NCBI RefSeq assembly: GCF_024139115.2
Contig: NC_085139.1
Span: 68,553,203 to 68,617,202, forward strand
DNA length: 64,000 nucleotides
Source: Armigeres subalbatus
Lineage: Eukaryota > Arthropoda > Insecta > Diptera > Culicidae
Direction of reading: 5' to 3'
Shown here: one piece after another, positions 1-9,697 of the stretch
Position numbering within the stretch: the first letter of the stretch is position 1
How the letters are laid out: the number at the start of each line of letters is the position of its first letter
Notes under the pieces: generated by a model
What the model saw: only the letters and a program-made list of their open reading frames with translations
Told to the model about the DNA's origin: nothing
Databases searched by the model: none
Program-made: the position numbers and the translations under genes

Positions 1-4
1 GAGC

Positions 5-930
5 AGGACTGACAATAGTCATTCTCGTCGCATGAAGAAAGCGAAAAAAAAATAGTCTTCGTCATAACATTGCACGACGCAACACCTATTCGTTTTCTTC
101 GCGCCGCACACGTACTACGACGATAGTCGCGCAGCCAAAAGTTATGACGATTTTCGTCGTCACTTCTTCACACAATTGATTGCACGTCATTATATACGGA
201 CTGGTTAAAAACATAATAGCGTCTCAAATAAACAAATAGTAGGAACTTTGGTAACATAAATGTATCGATAATGCAACGTACACACCAGTCAAGCAGTTTG
301 ACGAACATTGACTCCGCCCCCAAGAAATCGCTTCGGTTGCTGCTTTGTTTGAACGTGTGTGAAGTTGTTCGAACAACCATTTGACAGTTGGCGGCTCGGT
401 TGGAAAAAATTAAAACGGTTTGATTTTGGTTTGAGTTGTCGGGGGTGGAGTCAAGGTTCGCCGAACATGTTTGAGCATTTGTAGTGAAGTTGCACAAACC
501 CCCTTTTTTTTTTTGATGGTTGGTGCTCGAGTTGGTGCTTCGGTCGTTCGTGTGTGATATTGTTGGTCGAATAAATTGATTGTTCGTGTCGGTGTTGATA
601 AAAATTGATGAATGTTTGAATAAACGGGAGGTGGAGTCAATGTTGGTCGAACTGCTTGACCGTGTGTACGTTCCATAACATCCATAACGCTTTCAAACGT
701 TGCTTTAAATTCATTATTACAAAGGATTAGTAAAAATCTTCGCATAGCAGCTGCCGCTTGAAGAATAACGGTATGAAGACTTCGTTCTTCGATGTCGTCA
801 TGACGATTTGGTTACATGACGAAAGCTAACGTCGTGCGCGTCATTGATGATGTGTAGAGTAGCAATGAAGACACTGCAACTCGTCGCTACTGTGGCATTT
901 CGTGCTATGACGATGACGATTGTCAGCCCT
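5..930. mobile_element. Inverted-repeat (foldback/MITE-type) element with diverged termini
   Basis: The sequence at 5-22 (AGGACTGACAATAGTCAT) recurs inverted at 913-930 with 2 mismatches in 18. Sequence inside both ends is rich in CGTC/GACG words, as if long inverted arms have decayed. The left end lies at the window edge, so flanking duplications cannot be fully judged. No transposase frame is visible, so it is probably non-autonomous. A second palindromic element is nested inside it at 275-672. Confidence 0.45.
275..672. mobile_element. Palindromic MITE nested in the 5-930 element
   Basis: Arms at 275-318 and about 630-672 are inverted copies (left arm begins AACGTACACAC, right arm ends GTGTGTACGTTC) with scattered mismatches. 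The shared inner motif TTGACTCC/GGAGTCAA appears again near 447-455. No open frame belongs to it. The superfamily is unclear because no clean target-site duplication is visible. Confidence 0.55.
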
Positions 931-1604
931 GAGGTAGAGGCTTTATTCTTATAGGGCACTGCACGGACTGCTTTGTCTCTTTCTTGCTGCAAAGAAATTA
1001 GAAAACAACAAGCCCAGTAAACGTCAAAATTTATGAAGAACAAAAGAGAAACCTCTTTCTCCTTCCTGCGTCCTGCGTCCGATTGTTCCGGATTTATAAG
1101 AAGTTAGGTTTATTTGAATTTCGTTAAATGTAGGCCTATCTCAACTTTTTTGTCTGTACATATTTGACCTCTCTAGGCATAAAAAATGACTCGTCTCGGA
1201 ACTAGTTACCTTCAGCATGAGCTGTATTTGCGCAATGCATAATTCTGCCGAGCTATGGAAGGATTGGATCCACATTAATTAAACATCAATTATAATTCCA
1301 ATATTCTCAATTCTCAAAAGTTTTATAAAAAACTCTTTTCATATTTCTGAGAACATGAGATAATAATCTAGTAATATTCTTTTCATTCCTGGAATTTAGG
1401 TTAGAATTGCAAAGCTTTACTCAGGATCCCTTACTTATATAATAGTTCTCAAATAAAAAAAAAGTTGTTATATCCTTTCAGAATTTTAAAAGCTTTTTTA
1501 CTGTTTGTTAACATTACATTATAAACCGCGATTCAAAGCCAAATTGTGTTTTGTGCATTGCTGGCACGATGAAAATCCCATGCCTAGGAATGTAAATAGT
1601 AAAA
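931..1604. other. AT-rich interval without recognisable gene
   Basis: No inverted repeat, tandem array or coding signature was recognised. The sequence is strongly AT-rich from about 1260 to 1500. Confidence 0.4.
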
Positions 1605-1718
1605 CCCCAAACGCAATATAACGGAACGGCGACGGAAACGGCGAATTTGACAGATAATATATGGGCTAACTGTCAAATTTTCCGTTTCCGTCGCCGTTCC
1701 GTTGTATTGCGTTTGGGG
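1605..1718. mobile_element. Short near-perfect palindromic MITE
   Basis: About 49 bp starting CCCCAAACGCAAT recur inverted at the right end (ATTGCGTTTGGGG), leaving a loop of roughly 15 bp. The arms differ at only a few positions, including a 1-bp difference near AATTTGACAG. No coding capacity. It is a hairpin-forming non-autonomous element; no convincing flanking duplication was found. Confidence 0.7.
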
Positions 1719-1845
1719 CTTAAGCCTCCTCCGTGGTCTTGCATCAGAAGAATGAAAGTTTTTAAACATCAAACATCTCAATTTCCACCTTTTTATTGGG
1801 AATGTCGTTAACTCACTTTAAAACGAAAATTATTAGTGAAAATTA

Positions 1846-1917
1846 TATGTGGTACCAAATCAAGTCATATTATACATAGTTTCTGCAACCAAATCGGTCT
1901 GAATTGTGCTGCTAGGG
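1846..1917 (+). repeat. Partial copy of the CCYAGYAGCACA palindromic family
   Basis: It ends in GAATTGTGCTGCTAGGG and contains TTTCTGCAACCAAAT, matching the right half of similar copies near 6.2, 11.0 and 19.6 kb. The left arm is not recognisable. See the family description under findings. Confidence 0.5.
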
Positions 1918-2011
1918 AAATTATTTTTTCTTGAAAATTCAATCGATTGAATGGGTTTGATAAAAAGTCAAGCGAAAATCAATTATTCACTTTTACATGC
2001 CTTCAGATAAA

Positions 2012-2089
2012 TTAAAAAACCCAGGGGGTACCTCGAGCCATGCAAAGGGCTGAAGGGGTACCACGGAAGGAAAAGGTTGAGAACCGCTG
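2012..2089 (-). mobile_element. Terminal fragment of a hAT-like transposon
   Basis: Read on the minus strand the fragment starts CAGCGGTTCTCAACC, a typical hAT terminus, followed by GGTACCCC and GGTACCCCCTG motifs that occur near the ends of many animal hAT elements. No matching opposite end was found in the window, so this is a truncated or solo end. Superfamily assignment rests on the motif only. Confidence 0.5.
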
Positions 2090-2151
2090 GCCTACATTAT
2101 GGATGGAAATCCGGCGTGGTAGCGTACCAGATTTCTATCCGTGATGTAGGC
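2090..2151. repeat. Hairpin directly abutting the hAT-like end
   Basis: GCCTACATTATGGATGGAAATC at 2090-2111 in two parts (GCCTACAT and GGAAATC) is mirrored by GATTTC and ATGTAGGC at 2129-2151. The stem begins exactly after the hAT-like terminus CTG at 2089, so the first 8 bp (2090-2097) are where a hAT target duplication would sit. Confidence 0.45.
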
Positions 2152-2789
2152 AATTACCTTGAAAGTAGATTTTTGTACAGAAAAATTATATCAACGTTTG
2201 TTATAATGTTGATATGAAGGTATCAACCTCTGCTTTAATTATGTTACGGCTAGAGGTATTTTTGTTATTTTAACAACTAACCAGCAAAATTTATAACACA
2301 TTTTGTTACAATGTTTTTCTGAAATAAATAACTCCCCTTGTTATAATTTTGTTATGCATTCTTGATCGGGTATACAATCATTTAAAGGTCTCTGCAGATC
2401 ATGCATGGCGGTTGAATAAACGACAGAGACCGTGAATCGTCGTGGCTTGCTGTCGCCAATTATGTATGGATCATTTGCACTTTATATATACAAAAGTATT
2501 TTACTCTATTTTCTACATTTCCTTCTTGCAGCTTAGCATTCTTCCCAGGACTATACTGCCTGTAAACGCAAATTTGTCCCATTTGAGTAAGAAACCTAGC
2601 AAAGAAGGGACAAATATGCGATTACATGCAGTATATATGGCCGGTCTAAAAATCTTAGATTTTCCCCTACCGTAAAGATATGACCGTTGTGGACGGTCAT
2701 ATAGTTGTTTAAACAAGAAGAAAAATGATAGTCAATAAATTACGTTTATAATTAATACTGCTAAAAATGATGGCAAAAAAAAGCTACAT
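2152..2789. other. AT-rich interval without recognisable gene
   Basis: Apart from a short inverted repeat, TATGACCG/CGGTCATA at about 2678-2702, I see no gene or repeat family here. Open frames are short and lack domain-like composition. Confidence 0.4.
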
Positions 2790-2871
2790 TGCATCGAGGT
2801 TAATGTTACCGTTACGTTATATTGTATCGAGTTACGTTAAATTGAAGTTACGTTATATCGAGGTATGACTG
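2790..2871 (-). mobile_element. Terminal fragment of a pogo/Tigger-like element
   Basis: On the minus strand the end reads CAGTCATACCTCGATATAAC and is bordered by TA at 2872-2873. CAGTCATACCTC-type ends with TA target sites are typical of pogo/Tigger elements. Further in, TTACGTTA and TATCGAG words repeat. No opposite end is seen, so it is a fragment. Confidence 0.4.
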
Positions 2872-2873
2872 TA

Positions 2874-3120
2874 ATGTGAAGTGAGAATTTAGACGTCTCA
2901 CTACTCACTTCTAACATATCACTTTTTACAGTAAGAAATGAGGAGTTAAAAGTGAGACGACTTACTTTTCATTACTTATTTCCCATTTCTAACTGTGAAA
3001 AGTGAGTAGTGCGAAGAGAGAAGTGAGAAGTGTCACTACTTACTTTTCACTTCTCACTTTTCACAGTGAGAAAAGTAAAATGAGGATTGAGAAGTTAGAC
3101 GTCTCACTTCTCACTTTTCA
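2874..3120 (+). repeat. GTGAGAAGTGAG palindromic satellite block
   Basis: Runs of AAAGTGAGAAGTGAG alternate with their complement CTCACTTCTCACTTTTCAC, giving many local hairpins, with GACGTCTCAC joints at about 2892 and 3098. The same sequence class recurs at 44.8-45.5, 47.1-47.5 and 47.96-48.23 kb. It directly joins the 17-bp minisatellite at 3121. Confidence 0.75.
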
Positions 3121-3412
3121 AATGATCTATTCGGCCAAATGACCTGTTCTGCCCAATGACTAATTCGGCCAAATGACCTATTTGATCAAATAATCTGTTC
3201 GGCCAAATCACCTGTTCGGCTAAATATCATATTCGACCAAATGACCTATTCGGCCGAATAATTTGTTCGGCCAAATCACCTGTTCGGTCAAATAACATAT
3301 CGGCAAAATGCCCTGTTCGGCTAAATGTTCTATTCGGCCAAATGACCTATTCGGCCAAATGTTCTATTCTGCCAAATGACTTTTTCGACCAAGAAAACGT
3401 GCCGGTCAAAAT
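3121..3412 (+). repeat. 17-bp minisatellite, forward orientation (CCAAATGACCTATTCGG)
   Basis: About 17 units of CCAAATGACCTATTCGG with variants (GTTCGGC, GCAAAATG) follow each other with little spacer. Related arrays lie at 5448-5592 and 48232-48353 in the same orientation and at 39368-39531 and 44215-44795 inverted. Confidence 0.85.
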
Positions 3413-3419
3413 TTGCCGA

Positions 3420-3903
3420 CCATCTAAGAAGTACAATCAACCCTGATGGATGCCACAGATCCGGAATCTTCGCAATCGTCTGCGGAAATGCAGGAAGAAG
3501 TTCTTCCGAAACAGGATTGAAGCGAACGCGGCTAATCTGCGATTAGCTGAAGAAGAATTTACTCGTATGCAGCATTGTCGGTTCCGTGAGTACATGGAAA
3601 GCCTTCAAGCAAACTTGAAAAATGATCCTTCATTGTTCTGGGTCGTGGTCGAACAATATCCCTGTTGACGTCACTTATCGTACGCTTTCCTCCCGATCAC
3701 CTGACGCAACAGCAAATTTGTTGGCCAGCTTCTTCCGCTCAGTACATGACGACATTCCTCCTCCATTGGATCAAAGCTACATCGAAAGTCTTCCGTCGTA
3801 TTCCGTCCGGCTTCCTCATGTCAGTTTTAGCAATGGAGATATTTTTGAAGCTCTCAGCTCGCTTGACACATCAAAAGAACCGGGACCCGATCACTTACCG
3901 CCC
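3420..3903 (+). pseudogene. Jockey/CR1-type non-LTR retrotransposon, N-terminal RT-region fragment
   Basis: Two overlapping frames (3420-3640 and about 3640-3903) encode a basic helical segment ending in LQANLKNDPSLFW, then NIPVDVTYRTLSSRSPDATA and a segment ending DTSKEPGPDHLPP. This order (linker, then GPDGIPP-like motif just before the reverse transcriptase palm) is typical of ORF2 in Jockey- and CR1-type elements. A frameshift near 3640 separates the two parts. The frame stops matching at about 3903, where unrelated tandem-repeat DNA begins, so the palm domain is absent here. C-terminal and palm fragments of the same type of protein lie downstream in the wrong order. Not functional. Confidence 0.7.
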
Positions 3904-3959
3904 ACCGAGCGAGTGTTAGGTCGAATGACTAGAGTAGTATGTGTCAGCGCGAACTGAAT

Positions 3960-4470
3960 GAAAGAGGTGAGCAGACTGACATGGTATGATAAAGGTGGGA
4001 ATACTACCCGAGTAGACGAAAATAGCTCAATAATATCAAATGTTGATAAGATAGCAAAATGAGATATGGACATGATTGATATAAGAGATAAAAGATCAGA
4101 CGATAATATCAAAATTTTGCACTAAAATATCATTAGAAGATCAAGTTATGTTATTTGTAATAAGTGATCAATATCATGTGCCATTAGTTTGTTCTTATCC
4201 ATAGCATATCGTGATGTTTAAATGATATTTCGGTGCAAATTTTTGATATTGTTGCCTGTTCTTTTATCTCTTATATCAATCAAGTCCATATCATGTTTTG
4301 TTATTCTGTTCATGGCTTCTGCCCGGGTAGTCAGACCCACATGGCATGAGAAGGGTGGGCACACAAGTCAGACCCACACGGCATGATAGAGGTGCAACAG
4401 AGTATGTAGGGTGTGTTAGAGGGTGCGATAGAGTGAGCACCCAAGTAAGACTCGCATGGGACGGGTGCCT
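3960..4470 (+). repeat. Degenerate tandem array of about 37-bp units
   Basis: Units containing CAGACCCACATGGCATGA and GGTGGG are seen at about 3975, 4331, 4368 and, more diverged, 4447. The array is split by a palindromic MITE at 4013-4331. It fills the gap between two halves of the broken Jockey-like element. Confidence 0.55.
4013..4331. mobile_element. Palindromic MITE with CTACCCG ends
   Basis: The left end ACTACCCGAGTAGA is mirrored by CTGCCCGGGTAGT at the right end. The homology extends inward over roughly 120 bp per arm: ATATGGACATGATTGATAT on the left against ATATCAATCAAGTCCATAT on the right. No coding frame. It sits inside the 37-bp tandem array. Confidence 0.7.
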
Positions 4471-4687
4471 GTGTGAGCGAGAATGAGCGAGTACGTTTAG
4501 TACTGCCATCCCCCAGAAGTAGTACTGGGAGGTAGTTCCTGGGGGAAACGATGGTGGATCCCAAGGGAGTTTAGTCGGTATTACCGGTACGGTCGAGTCC
4601 GACACTCCAGCACACTTCCGTGTGGTAGTTTGGCAACTACAATGCACGTGTGCTGGGTTAGTGTGTAAATGCATTCTCCCTTGTAAA
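4471..4687 (+). mobile_element. Unclassified retroelement 3' fragment
   Basis: A moderately GC-rich stretch (GGTAGTTCCTGGGGGAAACG, CGGTCGAGTCCGACACTCC) with the feel of a LINE 3' untranslated region ends at an A8 run near 4685. The next base resumes reverse transcriptase coding sequence. I cannot name the family. Confidence 0.3.
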
Positions 4688-5403
4688 AAAAATGCAAAGC
4701 CATAACATTCACTCGTTGCCGATCTTCTATAACCTATGACTATTGTCTGAATTACACAGCGCTTCAGAGGGTTACATCGATCAAAGACCTTGGAGTCGTT
4801 CTCGACAGTAAGCTTCGTTTTACGGAACATTTATCAGTTACCATCGCTAAGGCCAATGCTATGCTTGGATTCTTACGGCGGAATACAGCACAGTTCGATG
4901 ATGTCCATGCTCTCAAATAATTATATTGTGCATTAATTCGGAGCATACTAGAATATGGAGTGCAAATCTGTGCTCCGTATCATTCCGTTCACATTGAACG
5001 CATCGAGAAAATACAAAAACGCTACGCCTTGCGCCGCTTACCATGGAACGATTCATCAAACCTGCCTCCATACCGAAATCGTTGTGCTTTGATTGACTTG
5101 CAACCATTGGCAGACCATCGAGTGATGCTTCAGAGGATGTTTATTTTCGACGTCATAACGTGCAACATCGACTGCCGTTACATCCTGGAGAATGTTCGAT
5201 TTCATGCACCGTCTCGTCAACTCAGGAATCGTCAACTATTATGGATCCGTGGCCACCGCACACACTACGGTCAAAATAATTTATTGGACTTATGCTACAG
5301 ACTATTCAACAAAGTGTGTTGTTTTTTCGACTTTAATGTTACCAAATTAGTTTTTAAAAATAGGATTAAGTCAAACAATCAGTCTGTGCAATTTATAAGT
5401 TGA
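4688..5403 (+). pseudogene. Jockey/CR1-type RT, C-terminal fragment
   Basis: The frame beginning KCKAITFTR continues through YDYCLNYTALQRVTSIKDLG and VVLDSKLRFTEHLSVTIAKA, then after an internal TAA stop at 4918-4920 through LIRSILEYGVQICAPYHSVH and NLPPYRNRCALIDLQPLADH to a TGA at 5401-5403. The KDLGVxLDSKLxFxxH and YGxxxWAPYxxxxxxxIExVQ patterns mark the thumb and C-terminal region of Jockey/CR1-like ORF2. The A/T-rich tail at 5404-5447 with AATTAAAT words looks like the 3' end. The fragment joins the 17-bp minisatellite at 5448. Related minus-strand protein remains lie at 47.5-47.96 kb. Confidence 0.75.
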
Positions 5404-5447
5404 AGACCATGTACAATAAATTAAATAAATTTAATTAAATTAAAATT

Positions 5448-5592
5448 TTCAAATCACCTATTCGACCAAATGACCTATTCGACCGGATGACCCGTTCGGC
5501 CAAATGACTTTCGGCCTAATGGCTGTTCGGCCTAGTGGCATTCGGCCAAATGGCTTTCGGTCAAATGGGTTTCGGCCAAACGACCCTTTCCC
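5448..5592 (+). repeat. 17-bp minisatellite, forward orientation, second array
   Basis: Units such as CCAAATGACCTATTCGACC grade into TTCGGCCAAATGGC and end in GGCCAAACGACCCT. The same terminal phrase GGCCAAACGACCCT closes the array at 48353, suggesting a defined element end. There is no GTGAGA block beside this copy. Confidence 0.75.
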
Positions 5593-5847
5593 TTTTTTCT
5601 CATGTGCGGGAGATATATGTTTCCGGCACACAAAAGTGGTAATCGCCACGATGTCAAAAATTACTGCGGAATCACTAGTCTTTGTGCCGTTTCAAAGCTA
5701 TATGAGGTCATGTTTAGTGACCAGCTTTTCCACGCATCGACGCCTTATATTTCTAACGAGCAACATGGATTCATTCCCGGCAGATCCGTTAGTACCAGCT
5801 TGCTAGATTTCACGCTGGCGGAACATAATGTTGCATATAAACAATAA
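5593..5847 (+). pseudogene. Jockey/CR1-type RT, middle (fingers/palm start) fragment
   Basis: The frame FPAHKSGNRHDVKNYCGI, then ISNEQHGFIPGRSVSTSLLD, matches reverse transcriptase blocks 1-2 (KSGDRxDVxNYRGI and QHGFxPGRST). It stops at a TAA near 5845 before the catalytic FxDFxxAFD and YADD motifs. In an intact element this piece would lie between the 3420-3903 and 4688-5403 fragments, so the order is scrambled or two copies are mixed. Confidence 0.7.
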
Positions 5848-5849
5848 AA

Positions 5850-6162
5850 CCTAGATTAATCCACCTAGCGGTGGAGGTGCCTTTCTCGTTCGTTCAAAAG
5901 GTTTGGAAAAATCTAAAATAACACCAATATGTGGATTGGTCTTATTTTTCATATTTGTTTACATGCATAAAAAAAATTCTCGCCAAACGCAATTTGTTGC
6001 AAACAAATCGGATGTGCATAAGAACAAAAAATGGCATTTTATTTTGTAGTTTTAAAATTATTATTTTCGCCATAACTTTTGACCCAATTGTACAATCCGG
6101 CCAAGTTTCTATAGGGAACAATGGGAGAAGATTCTGCGTCGAATGCAATCTGATGCGACAGA
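5850..6162 (+). repeat. Dispersed repeat, first copy (TCCACCTAGCGGTGGA / CGTCGAATGCAAT type)
   Basis: It begins with the hairpin TCCACCTAGCGGTGGA at about 5860 and ends with CCATAACTTTTGACCCAATT, then ATTCTGCGTCGAATGCAATC. The latter block recurs at 6338-6428 and 39215-39312. I believe it is a common mosquito repeat but cannot name it. Confidence 0.5.
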
Positions 6163-6270
6163 CCTGAGAAGCACACATATTGCATATCAATCACAGTAAC
6201 TTATATATGACCGGATTCAGTCACAATATGGTTACTGCAACCAGATTTGTTGAACTTGTGTTGCTTGGGG
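6163..6270. mobile_element. CCYAGYAGCACA palindromic MITE, copy 2
   Basis: Left arm CCTGAGAAGCACACAT and right arm ACTTGTGTTGCTTGGGG are imperfect inverted copies. The core TTATATATGACCGGATTCAG is shared with the copy at 19.55 kb. Confidence 0.55.
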
Positions 6271-6337
6271 AATAGATGTAGTCTAAGTGCTAAAAAAGTG
6301 AGCTAGACTTTTTTGAACCCTTTTTCACAATAAATAG

Positions 6338-6430
6338 TAATTTTACCATAACTTCTAAGCCCATAGTCCGATCTGGCCAATTTTCATTAAGAATCAATGA
6401 GACATTCTGCGTCGAATGCAATTTAATGCG
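6338..6430 (+). repeat. Dispersed repeat, second copy
   Basis: CCATAACTTCTAAGCCCATA, GTCCGATCTGGCCAATTTTC and ATTCTGCGTCGAATGCAATT align with 6068-6150 and 39233-39310, in the same orientation. Confidence 0.5.
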
Positions 6431-7792
6431 AGCAAATAATAAATGATGTTGACGGAAATGCAAGCGGAAATGATGAATACGAATACTTCCTGTATTTTTG
6501 CGAAGTTCATTAAATACGCCTTGGTACCATGGTTAAGAGATTTTTTATAGGGAAATGGAACTATTTTTACAAGATAAAGGAAAACCACTACTCGAGCTGA
6601 ATGATCCTGAATAGATGAGTGACTTGGCTTTTCTAGCAGATATCGCCAAACATCTCAATGACTTGAACATGAAGCACTTTGGCACAGTGGGTTGCTGAAA
6701 TCTGGCACATTTCTCTCATCCCGTTGAAAACAGTTCATGCAAATATGCTGGTAAAGTAACGAAATTCCCATTTTATCAACACCGTTTACCGATTTGAATA
6801 ATTTACCTGAAATGTTTCAAATGGATTCCTCATGTAACGATCGAGTTTAGTTTTTTTAGATAATGAAAAAAAAAACACTGATAATTTTGAAAATTTAAAA
6901 AAAGTTATGTACCGAATATTTTCTGACCTACCAGGCAGTGTGAATTCTAAAAATTGGCCCGTAGCTTGAAAAGGTTGGGCAGGCCTGCCGTAGGTGGTTA
7001 TGGCGTGGTTTTCGCAAAAGTAGGAACACCTTCTTTGAATGTAGTAGAGTAGGTGGATGATCCCATAGTTTGTTAAATTGTAACTATTCGAAAACACGCG
7101 GTTGGAATAGAATTTTAAGTATATTTTTTTTTTCACAAATTTCACCAAAAGACCAAATTGATCCATTTCACTTTTTTTCAAAATCTACTTATTCCGGCGT
7201 TGAATGAAAAAGCAACACGGAAACTGAAACACGAACAAAACGTAAATCACTGCGGCACTATTCACTATTAATCAGAATTCCGATGGTCACTTTTCCGAAT
7301 AGCGATCACGATACAGTGAACATTTTAGAACATTTAAGGAAAAAAACTCATGGCGAAAAAACGAATGTCAACCGTTCACGGCAAAGCCTACTCCCATCCT
7401 TTACGCAAGCAGACCCTTCTGCCCTATATCACCTTTTTTCGTATAAATGGAGGCACGCAAAAACAAAATCAATTTCATTTCCAATGACTAACAGAAACAA
7501 AACCAAATAATCTTGCCAGAAAATTTTACTTTCCGCCGACGACATCCAAATCGATGAAGACGTCATCTTAGTGGAAAATCCTGTTTAGCTGCTTTAGTCT
7601 TTGATCGCGCCATTTCAGAATTTGTTTATTGAAAATAAAGGATCTTTTCAAAATCGTCATTGACGTTTTAACGGATAAACTCGAAAACTTAAGCCGAATC
7701 GTCTGTTTGTTTGGGTGAAGATTCTTGGATAAATAGTTTAAGTCCTGAAATGGATTGTGTGTAATTGATTCTTGAAGCTGCTCTCACTTTGC
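6431..7792. other. Interval without recognisable gene
   Basis: No tandem array, inverted repeat or protein domain was recognised. A 131-codon minus frame at 6786-7181 is low-complexity and has no family signature, so I do not call it a gene. Confidence 0.4.
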
Positions 7793-7945
7793 CACCATAG
7801 AAACGATGCACGCACGCTTCCATCGCGGGCGGAAATCGAACGTTGCAAATAAACATATTAACGTTTGGTTCCGATTCTGCTTATTTCTCTTTTATTTCGG
7901 ACATTTTTGAGAATGGTGTCTTCTAGGATTGTTATGTCCTCCATC
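7793..7945 (+). repeat. Dispersed repeat, copy A
   Basis: Blocks CATCGCGGGCGGAAA, AACGTTGCAAATAAA and TTTATTTCGGACATTTTTGA match a copy at 54288-54435 in the same orientation at roughly 80% by eye. The centre forms a hairpin (CGAACGTTGCAAATA against TATTAACGTTTGG). Confidence 0.5.
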
Positions 7946-9265
7946 CAACTGGGAGCTACTATACGGTTTCGTACAACTCGATTAAGCTGCACTTTCTTGT
8001 TTCCAAATTAGATGAATTTCAATTTTGAAAGTTGTTGCGGGAGATGGAAAGTGGAACAGCTTCGCTATTTTCATTATGTACAAAAAATACAGACGGGATC
8101 ACCTGATTTCTTTCCTAGAAAAACCTTTACGTACGCATTTTTGCTTCCAGTTGTCATACATAATTTTTCTCATGAGTATGGAAAAAATCGAATCGATACC
8201 TACCGCAAATCGGATTAGACACTCATGGTGACCATCACGCATAGCAAAACACAATTATTCAAATGGGTATCTTTCCGAACAATGGTAGCCCCCTATAGTC
8301 CGATTTTCGGCATTCCCTGAAAAGGATCTACATAAGTGACATGGCATTACCATTGTCAGTTTGGTTTCGCTGTCCCTTGCCGTTCTAGGGTTGACGGAAA
8401 AGCGTTCATGACGCACAGCAGGAGGGATTCTAGAAAAAAAGGTTTCTTACATATATTTCAAGTACACTAACAGAAAACTATGGCATCTGATACTCAGAAT
8501 ATTTTTTCTCTAATGAAGGTCGAAGCGATAAAGCAGGTGTCACCCAAATAGGTTTTTGTTTCAATTTGAAGGGATTCACCCCACTGTGCGACAATCTAAA
8601 GAGTCGGTGACGCAAACGAAGACTTTGTCCTAACAGGTGGCGCGCCATACCGGTGGAGTACCCTTTTTGGCTCGCTTTTTTTTCCTGCGTCAAACACACT
8701 TACCACAACTTGCATATTTAGACAAGCGGGCGGAGCGCAACAGACATTCGCCGTCGGGCATTAATACGGAGCCCCTGCCTGTTTGCGATGGCGACGACAA
8801 CGACACATTTTCCTTTCAAACTAGCTGGATCCGTCCCGTGTGGCGCCGGTTCGGGATCGAAATCTTATTATGGTCCTAAGTCCCTTTCTTCTGCAAGCGT
8901 TCCGAGATGAGTCTTTTTTCGATTTCCTCAGGTAATGAAGTGGTTGATAGTATGTAAATTTTCCCATTCGAAATGGAACCCCTATTTCCTTGGTGACGGA
9001 ATTGGGTGGGGGGATTGGATATGAAAAGGAAAACGAAATCGCCATTCCGGAAATACCGAACACATAAATGGAGCAGGCTTTCACATTCATTGATCGTCAG
9101 AAACGATGATTGATGTTAGGCGGAGAGGCGGTTTTTCGATTTAAGGGCATTTTGTAACCCTTTTTGAAGACGTGAAATTTTCATCAAAAATCACACTGAC
9201 TGCATCACATACAAATAGGCGCAACATGCGAACATACCTAACGCTTTTTTATTTAATTTATCTTG
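7946..9265. other. Mostly single-copy interval without recognisable gene
   Basis: Nothing repetitive stands out. The strongest splicing-like string on the plus strand, a pyrimidine run ending CCTCAG|GTAATG near 8930, is weak. Open frames are short and without domain signals. Confidence 0.4.
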
Positions 9266-9287
9266 ATTCGCCGTGTGTGGAAGCAAA
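9266..9287 (+). repeat. 22-bp target-site duplication, left copy
   Basis: ATTCGCCGTGTGTGGAAGCA plus AA is identical to 9698-9719 and borders the SINE exactly on both sides. Confidence 0.85.
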
Positions 9288-9697
9288 GACGAGCTCGGTG
9301 GTCTAGTGGCTACCGCTTCTGCCTTATAAGCAGGAGGTCGTGGGTTCAATTCCAGGCTCATCCCTTTCCTACTTTGTATTCCTATTCTTTGTTCCAGAAC
9401 GATTCCTACTGTTAAACCTTAAACACTAACAATCCAAAAACCTCCCGTGGTACCTATGAGAGGTCGTAGAGTTCTCTGCATCTTTCTTAAGTAGGTGTCC
9501 AACTAACCATCCTTTCCCATCCTCAGCATTCGCAAGGACGTTGCCAGGACAGATCTCGACTATTGGAGAGTCATTGCTTCCATCTAAGAGATAGCGATTA
9601 GTCCCAAATCAATATCTGTGGCAACGGATGAAAGTACTCTCATACTATAGTCTTGGCTACCACCTACGAATTTGTGCGAAATGCTCAATGCAATGCA
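9288..9697 (+). mobile_element. tRNA-headed SINE, about 410 bp
   Basis: The first 74 bases form a tRNA-like head at 9291-9361. They contain an A-box region (GGTGGTCTAGTGGCT), an anticodon arm TCTGC-CTTATAA-GCAGG reading TAT (isoleucine-like), and a B box GGTTCAATTCC that fits the polymerase III consensus. A unique body of about 320 bp follows, and the 3' end is a short CAATGCAATGCA tandem tail. A perfect 22-bp target-site duplication flanks the element, so insertion was by target-primed retrotransposition with intact ends. I do not assign a named family; it differs in sequence from the Feilai-like copy at 56.9 kb. Confidence 0.8.

Noticed and set aside
8905..8940. Second recursive-splice-like site on the plus strand (CCTCAG|GTAATG)
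   Set aside because: The donor half is poor, the pyrimidine tract is interrupted, and it is on the opposite strand to the strong candidate.
9291..9361. Functional tRNA-Ile(TAT) gene
   Set aside because: Acceptor and T stems pair poorly and the sequence is the head of a 410-bp element with its own target duplication, so it is a SINE promoter and not a tRNA gene.
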